From Afipia sp. (GTDB taxonomy: Bacteria; Pseudomonadota; Alphaproteobacteria; Rhizobiales; Xanthobacteraceae): a stretch of DNA of 64,000 nt. The stretch lies in contig JAFKEQ010000001.1 in assembly GCA_017308575.1 (NCBI GenBank), forward strand, positions 1,051,296 to 1,115,295, in the 5' to 3' direction. A program made the translations under genes and the position numbers. Every line of letters begins with the position of its first letter. The stretch's first letter is position 1. Positions 34,676-44,110 of this stretch are shown one piece after another. The notes below the pieces were generated by a model. That model saw nothing but the letters and a program-made list of their open reading frames with translations, had not been told where the DNA came from and searched no databases.

Positions 34676-35935
34676 ATGAATCACTTTCAGTATCGTGACG
34701 GCGTGCTTCACGCCGAAGATGTGAGCTTGGCCAGCCTCGCGCGCGAGGTCGGCACGCCCTTCTATTGTTATTCCACCGCGACGCTGGAGCGGCACTACCG
34801 CGTCTTTGCGGAGGCGTTCGCGGATGTGCCGTCGCTCGTCTGCTACGCGATGAAGGCGAATTCCAACCAGTCCGTGCTGCGCACGCTGGCGAAGCTTGGT
34901 GCCGGCGCCGACGTGGTGTCGGGCGGCGAGTTGAAGCGCGCGCGAGCGGCCGGAATTCCGGCGCAGAAGATCGTATTCTCCGGCGTCGGCAAGACCGAAG
35001 CGGAATTGCGTCAGGCGCTCGCCGAAAACATTCTCTGCATTAACGTGGAATCCGAGCCTGAGCTTGAATTGCTCTCGAAGCTAGCGAGCGAGACCGGGCA
35101 GACGGCGCGGATTTCGGTGCGCATCAATCCGGATGTCGACGCCAAGACCCATGCCAAGATTTCCACCGGCAAGTCTGAGAACAAGTTCGGCATCCCGCTG
35201 AGCCGCGCCCGCGAGGTTTATGCGCGCGCCGCGAAGTTGCCGGGCATCAAGGTCACCGGCGTCGACATGCACATCGGCAGCCAGATCACCGATCTCGGCC
35301 CGATGGAAGACGCGTTCAAGCTGCTGGTCGAGTTTGTCGGCACGCTGCGCGCCGACGGCCACACTATCGCGCATGTCGATTTCGGCGGCGGGCTTGGCAT
35401 TCCCTACGAACACGATCTGCCGAATCCGCCCGAGCCCGCAGCCTATGCGGCGATGGTGAAGCGTGTCGCCAAGGGGCTCGATGCCACGCTGATGTTCGAG
35501 CCGGGCCGTATGATCGTTGGCAATGCAGGCATCCTCGTCAGCAGCGTGATTTACGTGAAGCACGGCGATGCGAAGAATTTCGTCATCATCGATGCCGCGA
35601 TGAACGATCTGATCCGCCCGACGCTGTATGAGGCGCATCACGACATCCTGCCCGTGCGCGAAAACAAGTCGCGCGATTTCGTTGCCGACGTCGTGGGGCC
35701 GGTCTGCGAGACGGGCGACTATCTCGCGCTCGATCGCGCGATGGCGGAGCCAAAGCCCGGCGATCTGATCGCCATCATGACTTCTGGCGCCTATGGCGCG
35801 GTGCAGGCCGGCACCTACAATACCCGCGCGCTCGTTCCCGAAGTGCTGGTGAACGGCGCGCAGCATGCGGTGGTGCGTCCGCGCATCGATCCTGAAGCGC
35901 TGATCGCAATGGACCGCACAGCCCCCTGGCTGTGA
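34676..35935 (+). CDS. lysA: Diaminopimelate decarboxylase
   Basis: 419 residues; last step of lysine synthesis. PLP lysine in CYAMKANSN (Lys 60), HIGSQI, FGGGLGIPY, EPGRMIVGNAG and the second-subunit active-site region GPVCETGDYLA. ATG 34676 follows lptM by 50 bases. After the stop there are 289 bases with no gene I can support. Confidence 0.96.
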   Translation: MNHFQYRDGVLHAEDVSLASLAREVGTPFYCYSTATLERHYRVFAEAFADVPSLVCYAMKANSNQSVLRTLAKLGAGADVVSGGELKRARAAGIPAQKIVFSGVGKTEAELRQALAENILCINVESEPELELLSKLASETGQTARISVRINPDVDAKTHAKISTGKSENKFGIPLSRAREVYARAAKLPGIKVTGVDMHIGSQITDLGPMEDAFKLLVEFVGTLRADGHTIAHVDFGGGLGIPYEHDLPNPPEPAAYAAMVKRVAKGLDATLMFEPGRMIVGNAGILVSSVIYVKHGDAKNFVIIDAAMNDLIRPTLYEAHHDILPVRENKSRDFVADVVGPVCETGDYLALDRAMAEPKPGDLIAIMTSGAYGAVQAGTYNTRALVPEVLVNGAQHAVVRPRIDPEALIAMDRTAPWL

Positions 35936-36224
35936 GACGACGTTGTCGCGCGTCTGGACAGGATGAAGCCGCGCGTAGACGCGGTCTGTAGCGAAAAATT
36001 ATCTTCTCATTGTCGATCTGGTGCGAGATGGATCCACCAGCGAGGCAAATCATTTCGCAATAGCATTTCATTGCCGAAAGGGCGTTCAGAGACGATCTTG
36101 ATGCCTCAATGGATGCGTACCGCTTGCGTTGGCGGCGGCGCGAACCGATCAGGTCATCAGCATCTTTCGCCGCAACCAAGCGCGCGACGCATGGCGATGC
36201 CTGATCGATTTTCAGGGGACGATC

Positions 36225-37223
36225 ATGCGTGCTTTCAGGATAAATCGTCGCGTTGCCGCGGTCGTTGCGGCGGCAGGTCTGGTTGCGGGCGTCACGAGTG
36301 GCGCGCTGGCCGACACATCCGCCAACTGGCCGAGCCGGTCGATCAAGCTGATCGTGCCCTTCCCCGCGGGCGGTGCCGCGGACACCATCGCCCGCATCTA
36401 TGGCGAGAAGCTCAGCGACGCGCTGAAGCAGCCCGTTGTCATCGAAAACAAGGCCGGTGGCGGCACTGCCATCGCGGCTGAAACCGTGGCTGCGGCCGAG
36501 CCCGATGGCTACACGCTCTCACTCGCGCCTGCGGGGCAGCTCACGATTCTCCCGCATGTGAACTCGGCGATCAAGTTCGATCCGTTCAAGAGCTTTGCGC
36601 CGGTGTCGCCGCTGGCGTCGGTGCCGTATGTTCTTGCGGCAAGCCCCGATGCGCCGGTCTCGACCCTCAAGGAACTCGTCGTCGCGGCGAAGAAGGAACC
36701 GGGCAAGTTCACTTATTCGTCGTGCGGTCCGGGAACGCTGTGCCATCTCAGCGGCGAACTGTTCAAGAGCTTGACCGATACCGACCTGCTGCATGTCCCG
36801 TTCAAGGGCAGCGCTCCCGCGGTGAACGCTCTGCTCGGCAATCAGGTGAACCTTTCCTTCGACACGCTCACGGTGCTCGCGCCGCAGATTCGTGATGGCA
36901 AGGTGAAGGGCCTAGCGGTGACAAGCCGCGAGCGCTCGCCGCTGCTTCCGAACGTGCCCACGGCGGCGGAGGCGGGCTTGCCCAACTATGTTGTCGATTC
37001 ATGGTTTGGCCTCGTGGTCCCTGCGGCGACGCCGGCGCACATCGTTCAGCGCCTGAATGAGGAAGTCATCCGCATCGGCAAGCTGCCTGACGTGCGGGAA
37101 CGCCTTGAGGCCCAAGGGCTGAGCGTCACGACGTCATCGCCCGAAGCGTTCGCGCAAACCATCCGCGCGGACTACGACCGCTGGGGCCGGGTCGTGGATG
37201 CCGCAGGCGCCAAGATCAACTGA
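36225..37223 (+). CDS. Bug/TctC-family periplasmic binding protein
   Basis: 332 residues. Signal peptide to GALADT, then the Bug signature: WPSRSIKLIVPFPAGGAADT, ARIYGEKLSDALKQPVVIENKAGGG, EPDGYTLSLAPAG, and LLHVPFKGSAPAVNALLG. These proteins deliver carboxylates or other small acids to TctAB transporters. No tctA/tctB genes adjoin. AGGGGAC lies before ATG 36225. Confidence 0.9.
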   Translation: MRAFRINRRVAAVVAAAGLVAGVTSGALADTSANWPSRSIKLIVPFPAGGAADTIARIYGEKLSDALKQPVVIENKAGGGTAIAAETVAAAEPDGYTLSLAPAGQLTILPHVNSAIKFDPFKSFAPVSPLASVPYVLAASPDAPVSTLKELVVAAKKEPGKFTYSSCGPGTLCHLSGELFKSLTDTDLLHVPFKGSAPAVNALLGNQVNLSFDTLTVLAPQIRDGKVKGLAVTSRERSPLLPNVPTAAEAGLPNYVVDSWFGLVVPAATPAHIVQRLNEEVIRIGKLPDVRERLEAQGLSVTTSSPEAFAQTIRADYDRWGRVVDAAGAKIN

Positions 37224-37377
37224 TATTCAGGGCCGATATCCGGCTCCCCGTCACGCTTTTGTGAGGAGTTCCCGGCCCATACGGCAGACTGCTTGCATGT
37301 GGGTACGCAGGACTGAGGCCATGCCTCATTGCCGCCGCCGTGCTAGGCTGCACTGGCGAGTGTATCCGGAGAGCCTG

Positions 37378-39939
37378 TTGACCGGTCCAAGCCACGACCC
37401 TTTCGAGCGGCCGCGAGATCCTGAAACCGTGCGGCAGCTTCAGCTTGAAAAAGCGCTCCAGCGCGCCCGTCTGGCCGTGGCGTGGGAGCGCGGCTGGCCG
37501 CATCTTGCCCGTCTGCTGACGGTCGTCGGGTTGTTTCTGGCCGTCTCATGGGCGGGACTGTGGGTGGTGTTGCCCTTCGGATTCCGGATTGCGGCGTTTG
37601 CCGGTTTCGTTCTGCTCGCGATCGCTGCTCTGCTGCCTGCAATCCAGTTTCGCTGGCCCAGTCGCGCAGACGGGCTGCGCCGCCTTGATCGCGGCACCGG
37701 CATCGCACACCGGCCGGCCACCGCGCTGACCGATACCCAGAGATCGCAAGACCCGTTGACGATTGCCCTGTGGCAGGAGCAGCGGGTGCGGACGCTGGCG
37801 TCGCTCAAGACCATTCGCGCCGGTCTGCCGTCGCCGCGCCTTGTGCTTCACGATCCATGGGCGCTACGTGCGCTGGTCGTGGTGCTGATGGTCGCCACGT
37901 TCATCGCCGCGGGCAATGATCGCGTCTCGCGGATCGTTGCGGCGTTCGATTGGGATGGCGCATTCTCGGCTGCGAATGTGCGCGTGGATGCATGGGTCAG
38001 CCCGCCGTCTTACACCAGCCGTCCTCCGATCATCCTGTCCGCCTCGACCGCCAGGGACGTTCCGCCGTCCGACGCGGGTCCCGTGTCCGTGCCGGCGGGC
38101 AGCACGCTGGTCGTCCGTTCAAGCGGCAGCCGGCTCGACGTCGCCCCGGGCGGCGGCGTGACGGAAATTCCTGTCATGGAGAATGCGCCGCAAGGCACCA
38201 GCGAACGCCGCTTCACCATCGCCGGCGACGGGACCGCGCATGTCCGCTCGCCCTCCGGACAGCCGCAATGGAATTTCAAGGCGTTGCCCGATCAGGCGCC
38301 GCGCATTTCGCTGGCCAAGGATCCGGAACGGCAGGCCAAGGGCGGGCTATTGCTGTCCTACAAGCTGGAAGATGATTACGGCGTCACCGAAGCCCATGCG
38401 CAGTTCGCGCCCCGCGCCGACGCGCAGGACGGCAACGCCGCGCCGCAGCCGCTATACGATCCGCCGTCGATCACATTGGGCCTGCCGAATGCGCGCACGC
38501 GCAACGGTGTCGGGCAAACCATCAAGGACCTGAGCGAAAATCCCTATGCCGGCGCCGATGTGACGTTGACGCTGACGGCGAAGGATGAAGCCGGCAACGA
38601 GGGACGCAGCGAGCCGTTCGATATGCGATTGCCGGAGCGGCTGTTTGTGAAGCCCTTGGCGCGCGCGCTGATCGAGCAGCGGCGCAATCTCGCGCTCGAC
38701 GCCAACCAGAAGCCGCTGGTACTGATCGCGCTCGAAGCGCTGATGATCGCGCCCGAGGCCTTCACGCCGGAACTTGGCCATTATCTCGGCCTGCGCAGCA
38801 TCGCGGCACAGCTCGGCCATGCCAACACGCGCGACGCGATGCGCGAGACCGTGGACAGCATGTGGGCGCTCGCGGTCACCATCGAGGATGGCAATATCAG
38901 CGACGTGGAAAAGGCGTTGCGTGCCGCGCAGGATGCGCTGAAGGAAGCGTTGGAGCGCGGTGCGAGCGACGAAGAAATCAAGAAGCTGACGGACAACCTG
39001 CGCGCGGCGCTGGACAACTTCATGCGCCAGCTTGCCGAGCAGTTGCGCAACAATCCGCAGCAACTGGCGCGGCCGCTCGATCCGAACGCCAAGGTCATGC
39101 GCCAGCAGGATCTCAAGAACATGATCGATCGCATGGAGCGGCTGTCGCGCTCCGGCGACAAGGATGCCGCGCGAGCGCTGCTCGACCAGATGCAGCAGAT
39201 GCTCGAGAACCTGCAAATGGCGCAGCCGGGCCAGCAGGGCGATGGCGATATGGATCAGGCGCTCAACGAGCTTGGCGACATGATCCGCAAGCAGCAACAG
39301 CTGCGCGACAAGACGTTCAGGCAAGGACAGGATTCCCGGCGTGACCGCAGCCGTGGAGAGAAGGGCGACCAGGGCGCCATGGATGGCCTGCAGCAGGATC
39401 AGCAGGCGCTGCGCGATCGGCTGAGCAAGCTGCTCGACGATATGAAGAAGAACGGCATGATGCCGGGTCAGCGCGGCGAGAAAGGCCAGCCGGGACAGGG
39501 GCAGCAGAGCCAACAGGGTCAAGGCCAGGATGGTCAGGACGGCGATTCGCTGGCGGATGCGGATTCGGCGATGGGCGACGCAGGCAATCAACTGGGTCAG
39601 GGCAATGCCGACAACGCCGTGGATTCGCAGGGGCGCGCGCTGGAGGCTCTGCGCAAGGGCGCGCAGGATCTCGCGCAGTCGATGCAGCCCGGCGAAGGGC
39701 AGGACAATGGTCCCGGCAATCGCGCGGGCCGTCAGCAGAACAGTGCGTCGACCACCGATCCGCTCGGGCGGCCGCTCAGCGGCAAGGAATGGAGCGATGA
39801 TCTCTCCGTGAAAATCCCCGGCGACATCGACGTGCAGCGCGTGCGGCGGATTCTGGAAGAATTGCGCCGCCGCCTTGCAGATCCGCAGCGGCCGCAGATT
39901 GAACTCGACTATATCGAGCGCCTGCTCAAGGACTACTGA
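37378..39939 (+). CDS. TIGR02302-family large membrane protein
   Basis: About 853 residues from TTG 37378 (GGAGAG five bases upstream); an ATG at 37321 would add an arginine-rich leader. Three membrane segments near the N-terminus (LLTVVGLFLAVSWAGLWVVL, FAGFVLLAIAALL, ALRALVVVLMVATFIAA) are followed by a beta-rich domain with VDAWVSPPSYTSRPPI, long helices rich in Gln, Arg and Asp, and a collagen-like Gly/Gln/Asp linker (GEKGQPGQGQQSQQGQGQDG) before a conserved C-terminal helix. An alphaproteobacterial conserved family of unknown function. Confidence 0.85.
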   Translation: MTGPSHDPFERPRDPETVRQLQLEKALQRARLAVAWERGWPHLARLLTVVGLFLAVSWAGLWVVLPFGFRIAAFAGFVLLAIAALLPAIQFRWPSRADGLRRLDRGTGIAHRPATALTDTQRSQDPLTIALWQEQRVRTLASLKTIRAGLPSPRLVLHDPWALRALVVVLMVATFIAAGNDRVSRIVAAFDWDGAFSAANVRVDAWVSPPSYTSRPPIILSASTARDVPPSDAGPVSVPAGSTLVVRSSGSRLDVAPGGGVTEIPVMENAPQGTSERRFTIAGDGTAHVRSPSGQPQWNFKALPDQAPRISLAKDPERQAKGGLLLSYKLEDDYGVTEAHAQFAPRADAQDGNAAPQPLYDPPSITLGLPNARTRNGVGQTIKDLSENPYAGADVTLTLTAKDEAGNEGRSEPFDMRLPERLFVKPLARALIEQRRNLALDANQKPLVLIALEALMIAPEAFTPELGHYLGLRSIAAQLGHANTRDAMRETVDSMWALAVTIEDGNISDVEKALRAAQDALKEALERGASDEEIKKLTDNLRAALDNFMRQLAEQLRNNPQQLARPLDPNAKVMRQQDLKNMIDRMERLSRSGDKDAARALLDQMQQMLENLQMAQPGQQGDGDMDQALNELGDMIRKQQQLRDKTFRQGQDSRRDRSRGEKGDQGAMDGLQQDQQALRDRLSKLLDDMKKNGMMPGQRGEKGQPGQGQQSQQGQGQDGQDGDSLADADSAMGDAGNQLGQGNADNAVDSQGRALEALRKGAQDLAQSMQPGEGQDNGPGNRAGRQQNSASTTDPLGRPLSGKEWSDDLSVKIPGDIDVQRVRRILEELRRRLADPQRPQIELDYIERLLKDY

Positions 39940-40026
39940 GTTCCGGCAGGCGACGCAGCCTCCTAATCACCGACATCTGATTGTCAGACCCATGCGCTTG
40001 ACAGGGGAGGAGATGTCCCTGTATTT

Positions 40027-40054
40027 AACCTATCAGTTATTTAACTGAATGGTT
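40027..40054. promoter_or_regulatory. Candidate ArsR operator
   Basis: Interrupted palindrome AACCTATCAGTT / AACTGAATGGTT with a four-base centre; 10 of 12 arm positions pair. It ends 13 bases before the ArsR start codon, in an AT-rich stretch that stands out from its surroundings. Confidence 0.6.
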
Positions 40055-40067
40055 ATATGAAACTGTC

Positions 40068-40475
40068 ATGGATGCGCTCAGCAGCAAATTCGCCGCTCTT
40101 GCCGATCCGACCCGCCGCGCCATTCTTGCGCGGCTGGTGCGGGGTGAAACGTCGGTGACCGAACTGGCCGAGCCCTTCGCCATGAGCATGCCGGCGATTT
40201 CCAAGCATCTGAAGGTGCTGGAACATGCTGGCCTCGTGACACGCGGCCGTGCTGCGCAGTGGCGGCCTTGCCGGATCGAACCGGCAGCACTGAAGGACGT
40301 CGACGATTGGCTTGAGGACTATCGTCGCTTCTGGGAGGCGGGATTGGATCGCCTCGAAATGTATCTCGGAACATTACAGGCTCAGGACCCCCCATCTTCG
40401 CTGCGAAAGGCTGCCAAACCAAAAGCCACGACGCCAAAAGCAGCGCGGGCGCATCCAAAATCGTCAAAACGATAG
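40068..40475 (+). CDS. ArsR-family transcription regulator
   Basis: 135 residues. Winged helix: FAALADPTRRAILARL, SVTELAEPFAMSMPAISKHL, LEHAGLVTRGRAAQWRPCRI, and the RFWEAGLDRLEMYL helix typical of SRPBCC-linked ArsR proteins. No metal-binding motif. The C-terminal 30 residues are a Lys/Ala/Pro/Ser tail. It leads a run ArsR-VOC-SRPBCC, a paralogous arrangement to 30178-31867. Confidence 0.9.
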   Translation: MDALSSKFAALADPTRRAILARLVRGETSVTELAEPFAMSMPAISKHLKVLEHAGLVTRGRAAQWRPCRIEPAALKDVDDWLEDYRRFWEAGLDRLEMYLGTLQAQDPPSSLRKAAKPKATTPKAARAHPKSSKR

Positions 40476-40532
40476 AGACCGCTTTCGGGCGGATGTCAGG
40501 TTTTAACCAGCAGAGCGAGTGAGGAGTTCATC

Positions 40533-40970
40533 ATGGCCGACCAATATCCCAAGCTGCCCCCGCTGATCCCGCATCTCTGCGTCAAGGGCGCGGCGGACGC
40601 TATCGAGTTTTACAAGAAGGCGTTTGGCGCTGCGGAGGTCATGCGGATGCCCGCCGAGGATGGCAAGCGGCTGATGCATGGCCATGTGCGCGTCAACGGC
40701 GCCGACGTATTTCTGGCCGATTATTTCCCGGAATACTGCGAGCATGGCGATAACAAAACCAAGCCGCCGAGCGAGATCGGAGCCTCGACTTTCACCATTC
40801 ACCTTGAAGTGCCGAACTGCGATGAGGCTTACAAGCGCGCGGTGGATGCGGGCGCGATCTCGATCATGGCACCGTGGGATGCGTTCTGGGGCGCGCGGTA
40901 TGCGCAGGTGCGCGATCCGTTCGGCCATGCCTGGAGCTTCGCGCATCCGCAGGCACCCAAGGCGAGCTGA
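40533..40970 (+). CDS. VOC-family (PhnB-like) protein
   Basis: 145 residues: PPLIPHLCVKGAADAIEFYK, RLMHGHVRVNGADVFLADYF, STFTIHLEVPNCDEAYKRAV, and FWGARYAQVRDPFGHAWSFA. Glyoxalase/bleomycin-resistance fold; candidate metal ligands are the His of PHLCV, His of MHGHV and the acidic residues of the second half. GAGGAG precedes the ATG. Confidence 0.88.
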   Translation: MADQYPKLPPLIPHLCVKGAADAIEFYKKAFGAAEVMRMPAEDGKRLMHGHVRVNGADVFLADYFPEYCEHGDNKTKPPSEIGASTFTIHLEVPNCDEAYKRAVDAGAISIMAPWDAFWGARYAQVRDPFGHAWSFAHPQAPKAS

Positions 40971-40991
40971 CATCACATCCGGGAGCTGACC

Positions 40992-41504
40992 ATGAGTGTC
41001 GCAGGCAAGATTGCTGAAGCGAAGGCATTTACCATCTCGCGCGTGCTCGACGCGCCGCGTGATCTGGTGTGGCAGGCCAGATCGCAGCGCGAGCATTTTG
41101 AGAAATGGTGGGGGCCGATGGGCTGCAAGCTTGAAGTTCGCACCTTCGACTTCAAGCCCGGCGGCATTATCCATTACGCCATGAAGATGCCGGATGGCCA
41201 AACGTGGTGGGGCCGCTTCGTCCATCGTGAGATTGTCGAACCCGAGCGAATGGTCTTCGTCAGCTCCTTTTCAGACGAGAAGGGCGGGGTCGCGCGGGCG
41301 CCGTTCAATCCGAACTGGCCGCTGGAAATTCTGAACACCATGACGTTCACTGAAGCGGGCGGCAAAACCACCCTTGCGATCCACGCTGTTCCGCTCGATG
41401 CGATCGAGGATGAACAGGCCGCGTTCGAAGGCATGTTCGATTCGATGCGTCAGGGCTTCGGCGGCACGCTTAACCAGCTCGAAAGCTATCTGAAGGGCCT
41501 TTGA
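40992..41504 (+). CDS. SRPBCC (AHSA1-like) domain protein
   Basis: 170 residues: FTISRVLDAPRDLVWQARSQ, HFEKWWGPMGCKLEVRTFDF, KPGGIIHYAMKMPDG, and LNQLESYLKGL at the end. START-like fold. Third gene of the second ArsR module; 21 bases after the VOC gene. Ligand unknown. Confidence 0.9.
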   Translation: MSVAGKIAEAKAFTISRVLDAPRDLVWQARSQREHFEKWWGPMGCKLEVRTFDFKPGGIIHYAMKMPDGQTWWGRFVHREIVEPERMVFVSSFSDEKGGVARAPFNPNWPLEILNTMTFTEAGGKTTLAIHAVPLDAIEDEQAAFEGMFDSMRQGFGGTLNQLESYLKGL

Positions 41505-41588
41505 GTTGTCGCGCGCCGAACCGGGCAGTGAGCGCCGATCATGAATGCTTTCGCTGCGAGACGAACGGCCGTTCCTGCCGCCACCGTG

Positions 41589-42377
41589 TCAGCCGTTGCG
41601 ACCCTCGCGGCGCAGGGTCGGCAGGCCGATGCCGGTGGCCTCGAAGCCGCCATCCACGCACAGCATCTGTCCGGTGATGTAGCTGGCGCGCTCGCTGCAC
41701 AGGAAGAAGATCGCTTCGGCAAGTTCTTCTTCCAACCCGTAGCGGTTGAGCGGAATGGTGTCGTGATAGTCGGCGCGAATGGCGGGGGTGTGAACCGCCT
41801 TCGCCATCGCCGTGTCGACAGGGCCCGGCGCGACCGCGTTGACGCGAATGCCGAGGCCGCCGAGTTCGACGGCGAACTGCTTGGTCAAATGAGCAAGCCC
41901 GGCCTTGCTGGTGCCGTAGGCGGTGCGCAGGGTCGATGCGCGCAAGGCCGAGATCGATGTGATGTTGACGATGGCGCCGCCGCCATTGTCGCGCATCAGC
42001 GGCGCGGCAGCCTGGGTGCAGAGGAATGGACCGGTGAGGTTGACCGCCAGCACGCGATTCCAGTCGTCCTGCGTGGTTTCGAGCAGCGGCTTGAAGATCG
42101 CGATGCCGGCATTGTTGACCAGCGCATCGATCCGCCCGAAGTGATCAATGGTCTGTTTGAACGCGGCGGCAACCGCATCCGCATTGGAAACATCGCAGTG
42201 GATCGCCAGAGTGGTATCCGGCGCGGCCAGTGCCTTATGCGTCTGGGCGAGAAGTTCGCCTTCGATGTCGAGCAGTACGACGCGCCAGCCTTCGGCCAGA
42301 AAACGCTTGGTCGCCGCGAGGCCGATACCCCGCGCCGCGCCGGTGATCACTGCGACTTTCTGCTTTTCCGTGGTCAT
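41589..42377 (-). CDS. Short-chain dehydrogenase/reductase
   Basis: 262 residues; classical SDR. Cofactor motif TGAARGIGLA, NNAGI, catalytic Ser in NITSISALRAS, YxxxK as YGTSK, then PGPVDTAM and the C-terminal GQMLCVDGGF. The Asp in LLDIEG after beta-2 suggests NAD preference. Substrate unknown. ATG 42377 chosen; divergent from the drug exporter gene. Confidence 0.92.
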   Translation of the reverse strand: MTTEKQKVAVITGAARGIGLAATKRFLAEGWRVVLLDIEGELLAQTHKALAAPDTTLAIHCDVSNADAVAAAFKQTIDHFGRIDALVNNAGIAIFKPLLETTQDDWNRVLAVNLTGPFLCTQAAAPLMRDNGGGAIVNITSISALRASTLRTAYGTSKAGLAHLTKQFAVELGGLGIRVNAVAPGPVDTAMAKAVHTPAIRADYHDTIPLNRYGLEEELAEAIFFLCSERASYITGQMLCVDGGFEATGIGLPTLRREGRNG

Positions 42378-42526
42378 CTCGTGTTCCGTTTCCTGATTGA
42401 GACTGGATGCGCCGGATATGGGATTGACCATTTTTCGCGGGTTACGACAACACCCTCCTGACGCCTTTGGTGAACTGGCGCGTCAGGCCCACACAATCGC
42501 CGGAAATATTGAGGATAGCTCTCGTC

Positions 42527-43729
42527 ATGTCATCCAGCTTTGCCAAAAACGCCATCGTGCTGGGCCTGCTCTCCGCAATCGGTCCGTTCGCTATCGACAT
42601 GTATCTGCCCGCGCTGCCGACCATCGCGGCGGACCTGCATGCCTCCACCGCCGCCACCCAGATGACGCTGATGACGTTCTTCGTGTCGTTCGGCGTCTGC
42701 CAGATCGCCTATGGTCCGGTGTCGGACATGGTCGGGCGCAAGCCGCCGCTGTATTTCGGCATCGCGATCTTTGCGCTCGGGAGCATCGGCTGCGGGCTGT
42801 CGCCGAGCATCGGCTGGCTGATCTTTTTCCGTTTCATTCAGGGCGTCGGCGCGGCATCCGTGGCGGTGATCCCGCGCGCCGTGATCCGCGATCTGCACAC
42901 CGGCGTTGACGCCACACGGCTGATGTCGCTGGTGATGCTGGTGTTCAGCGTCTCGCCGATCCTTGCGCCGCTCACCGGCAGCGCGCTGATCGTGCCGTTC
43001 GGCTGGCGGGCGGTGTTCGTGGCCGTCACGCTGGCATCGATCCTGTCGTTTGTGCTGGTCGCTTTCGTACTGCCGGAAACACGCCCGGTCGAGGACCGGA
43101 TTCATGTCAGCGTTCGCAGCGTGCTCGATGGCTTCGGCGAGTTGTTCCGTGACTGGCGGTTTCTCGGCCTGACATTCATCGGCGGCTTCGGCATGGCGAG
43201 CTTTTTCGCGTTCCTCGCCAGTTCGTCCTTTGTCTATATCGGGCACTTCGGCCTGACGCCGACGCAGTACAGTCTGGCGTTCTCCGTGAATGCCGTCGGC
43301 TTTATCGGCGCATCGCAGTTCAGCGGTTTTCTTGCCGCACGGTTCGGGATCGCTCGCGTGGTGTCGGTCGCGGTCACCTGCTACGCCGTGCTTGCAGTGG
43401 GGCTGTTCGCCGTGGTCGCCAGCGGCGTCGATCAATTTGCCGTGCTGGTCGTTCTGCTGTTCATGTCGTTCGCGTGGCTGGGTCTGGTGATTCCCTCGAC
43501 CATGGTGCTCTCTCTTGAAGAGCACGGGCCGATCGCGGGCATGGCGTCGGCGCTGGGCGGCACGCTGCAGATGGTGACGGGGGCGGTGATCATCGTGGTC
43601 GCCAGTTCGTTCTTCAACGGCACGTCATTGCCGATGGTGGCGACCATCGCGGCCTGCGCCGTCGCTGCGTTCGTTCTGACGCGGCTGACACTCGGCTCGC
43701 GTGAAACAGTCTCGCAGCTTGCGGAATAA
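42527..43729 (+). CDS. Bcr/CflA-family drug exporter (MFS)
   Basis: About 400 residues, twelve membrane helices. Family phrases: FAIDMYLPALPTIAADL, YGPVSDMVGRKPPLYFG (motif A), IFFRFIQGVGAASVAVIPRA, MLVFSVSPILAPLTGS and PETRPVED. Proton-driven drug efflux is expected. ATG 42527 has GAGGA upstream. Its stop abuts the end of the convergent receiver gene. Confidence 0.92.
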   Translation: MSSSFAKNAIVLGLLSAIGPFAIDMYLPALPTIAADLHASTAATQMTLMTFFVSFGVCQIAYGPVSDMVGRKPPLYFGIAIFALGSIGCGLSPSIGWLIFFRFIQGVGAASVAVIPRAVIRDLHTGVDATRLMSLVMLVFSVSPILAPLTGSALIVPFGWRAVFVAVTLASILSFVLVAFVLPETRPVEDRIHVSVRSVLDGFGELFRDWRFLGLTFIGGFGMASFFAFLASSSFVYIGHFGLTPTQYSLAFSVNAVGFIGASQFSGFLAARFGIARVVSVAVTCYAVLAVGLFAVVASGVDQFAVLVVLLFMSFAWLGLVIPSTMVLSLEEHGPIAGMASALGGTLQMVTGAVIIVVASSFFNGTSLPMVATIAACAVAAFVLTRLTLGSRETVSQLAE

Positions 43730-44110
43730 CTAATCGGCGACCTTGCGGGACGCGAGCGCATCGGCAACGGCGGTGCGAATGTCCGCCACGGCAAACGGCT
43801 TGGTGACGACGTCATGGACGATGGCTTCCAGTCCCGACGCCCGTTCGCGCTGGTCGGCATAGCCGGTCATCAGCAGGATGATCACTTGCGGGAAATCGCG
43901 CGCGGCGGCGAGCGCCAGCGCGATGCCGTCCATGACGGGCATCTTGATGTCGGTCAGCAGCAGGTCGAACGTGCCTTCCTCGCGCGTCAGAATGTCCAGC
44001 GCCTCGGCGCCATCTTCCGCCGTCACGATTTCATGCCCGTCCATGGAGATGGCGCGCGCAACAAGAAGGCGCATCGACTCTTCGTCGTCTGCGATCAGAA
44101 TGCGCGGCAT
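43730..44110 (-). CDS. CpdR-like single-domain response regulator
   Basis: 126 residues, only a receiver domain. Acidic pocket DDEE (residues 9-12), phosphoacceptor Asp about 54 in LLLTDIKMPVMDGIALA, Thr in LLMTGYADQRERASGLEAI, Lys about 105 in VVTKPF. The layout strongly recalls CpdR, the adaptor that directs ClpXP to cell-cycle substrates in alphaproteobacteria. It directly follows the zinc-ribbon gene (TGAATG), so they are one operon, divergent from ftsEX. Confidence 0.85.
   Translation of the reverse strand: MPRILIADDEESMRLLVARAISMDGHEIVTAEDGAEALDILTREEGTFDLLLTDIKMPVMDGIALALAAARDFPQVIILLMTGYADQRERASGLEAIVHDVVTKPFAVADIRTAVADALASRKVAD

Noticed and set aside
38452..39591. 379-codon antisense frame in the TIGR02302 gene
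   Set aside because: Leu/Arg/His pattern is the complement of Gln/Glu/Asp-rich helices; no start signal.
42527..43729. Antibiotic resistance gene island
   Set aside because: The Bcr/CflA exporter is a common chromosomal gene; neighbours are housekeeping genes, with no mobile element nearby.
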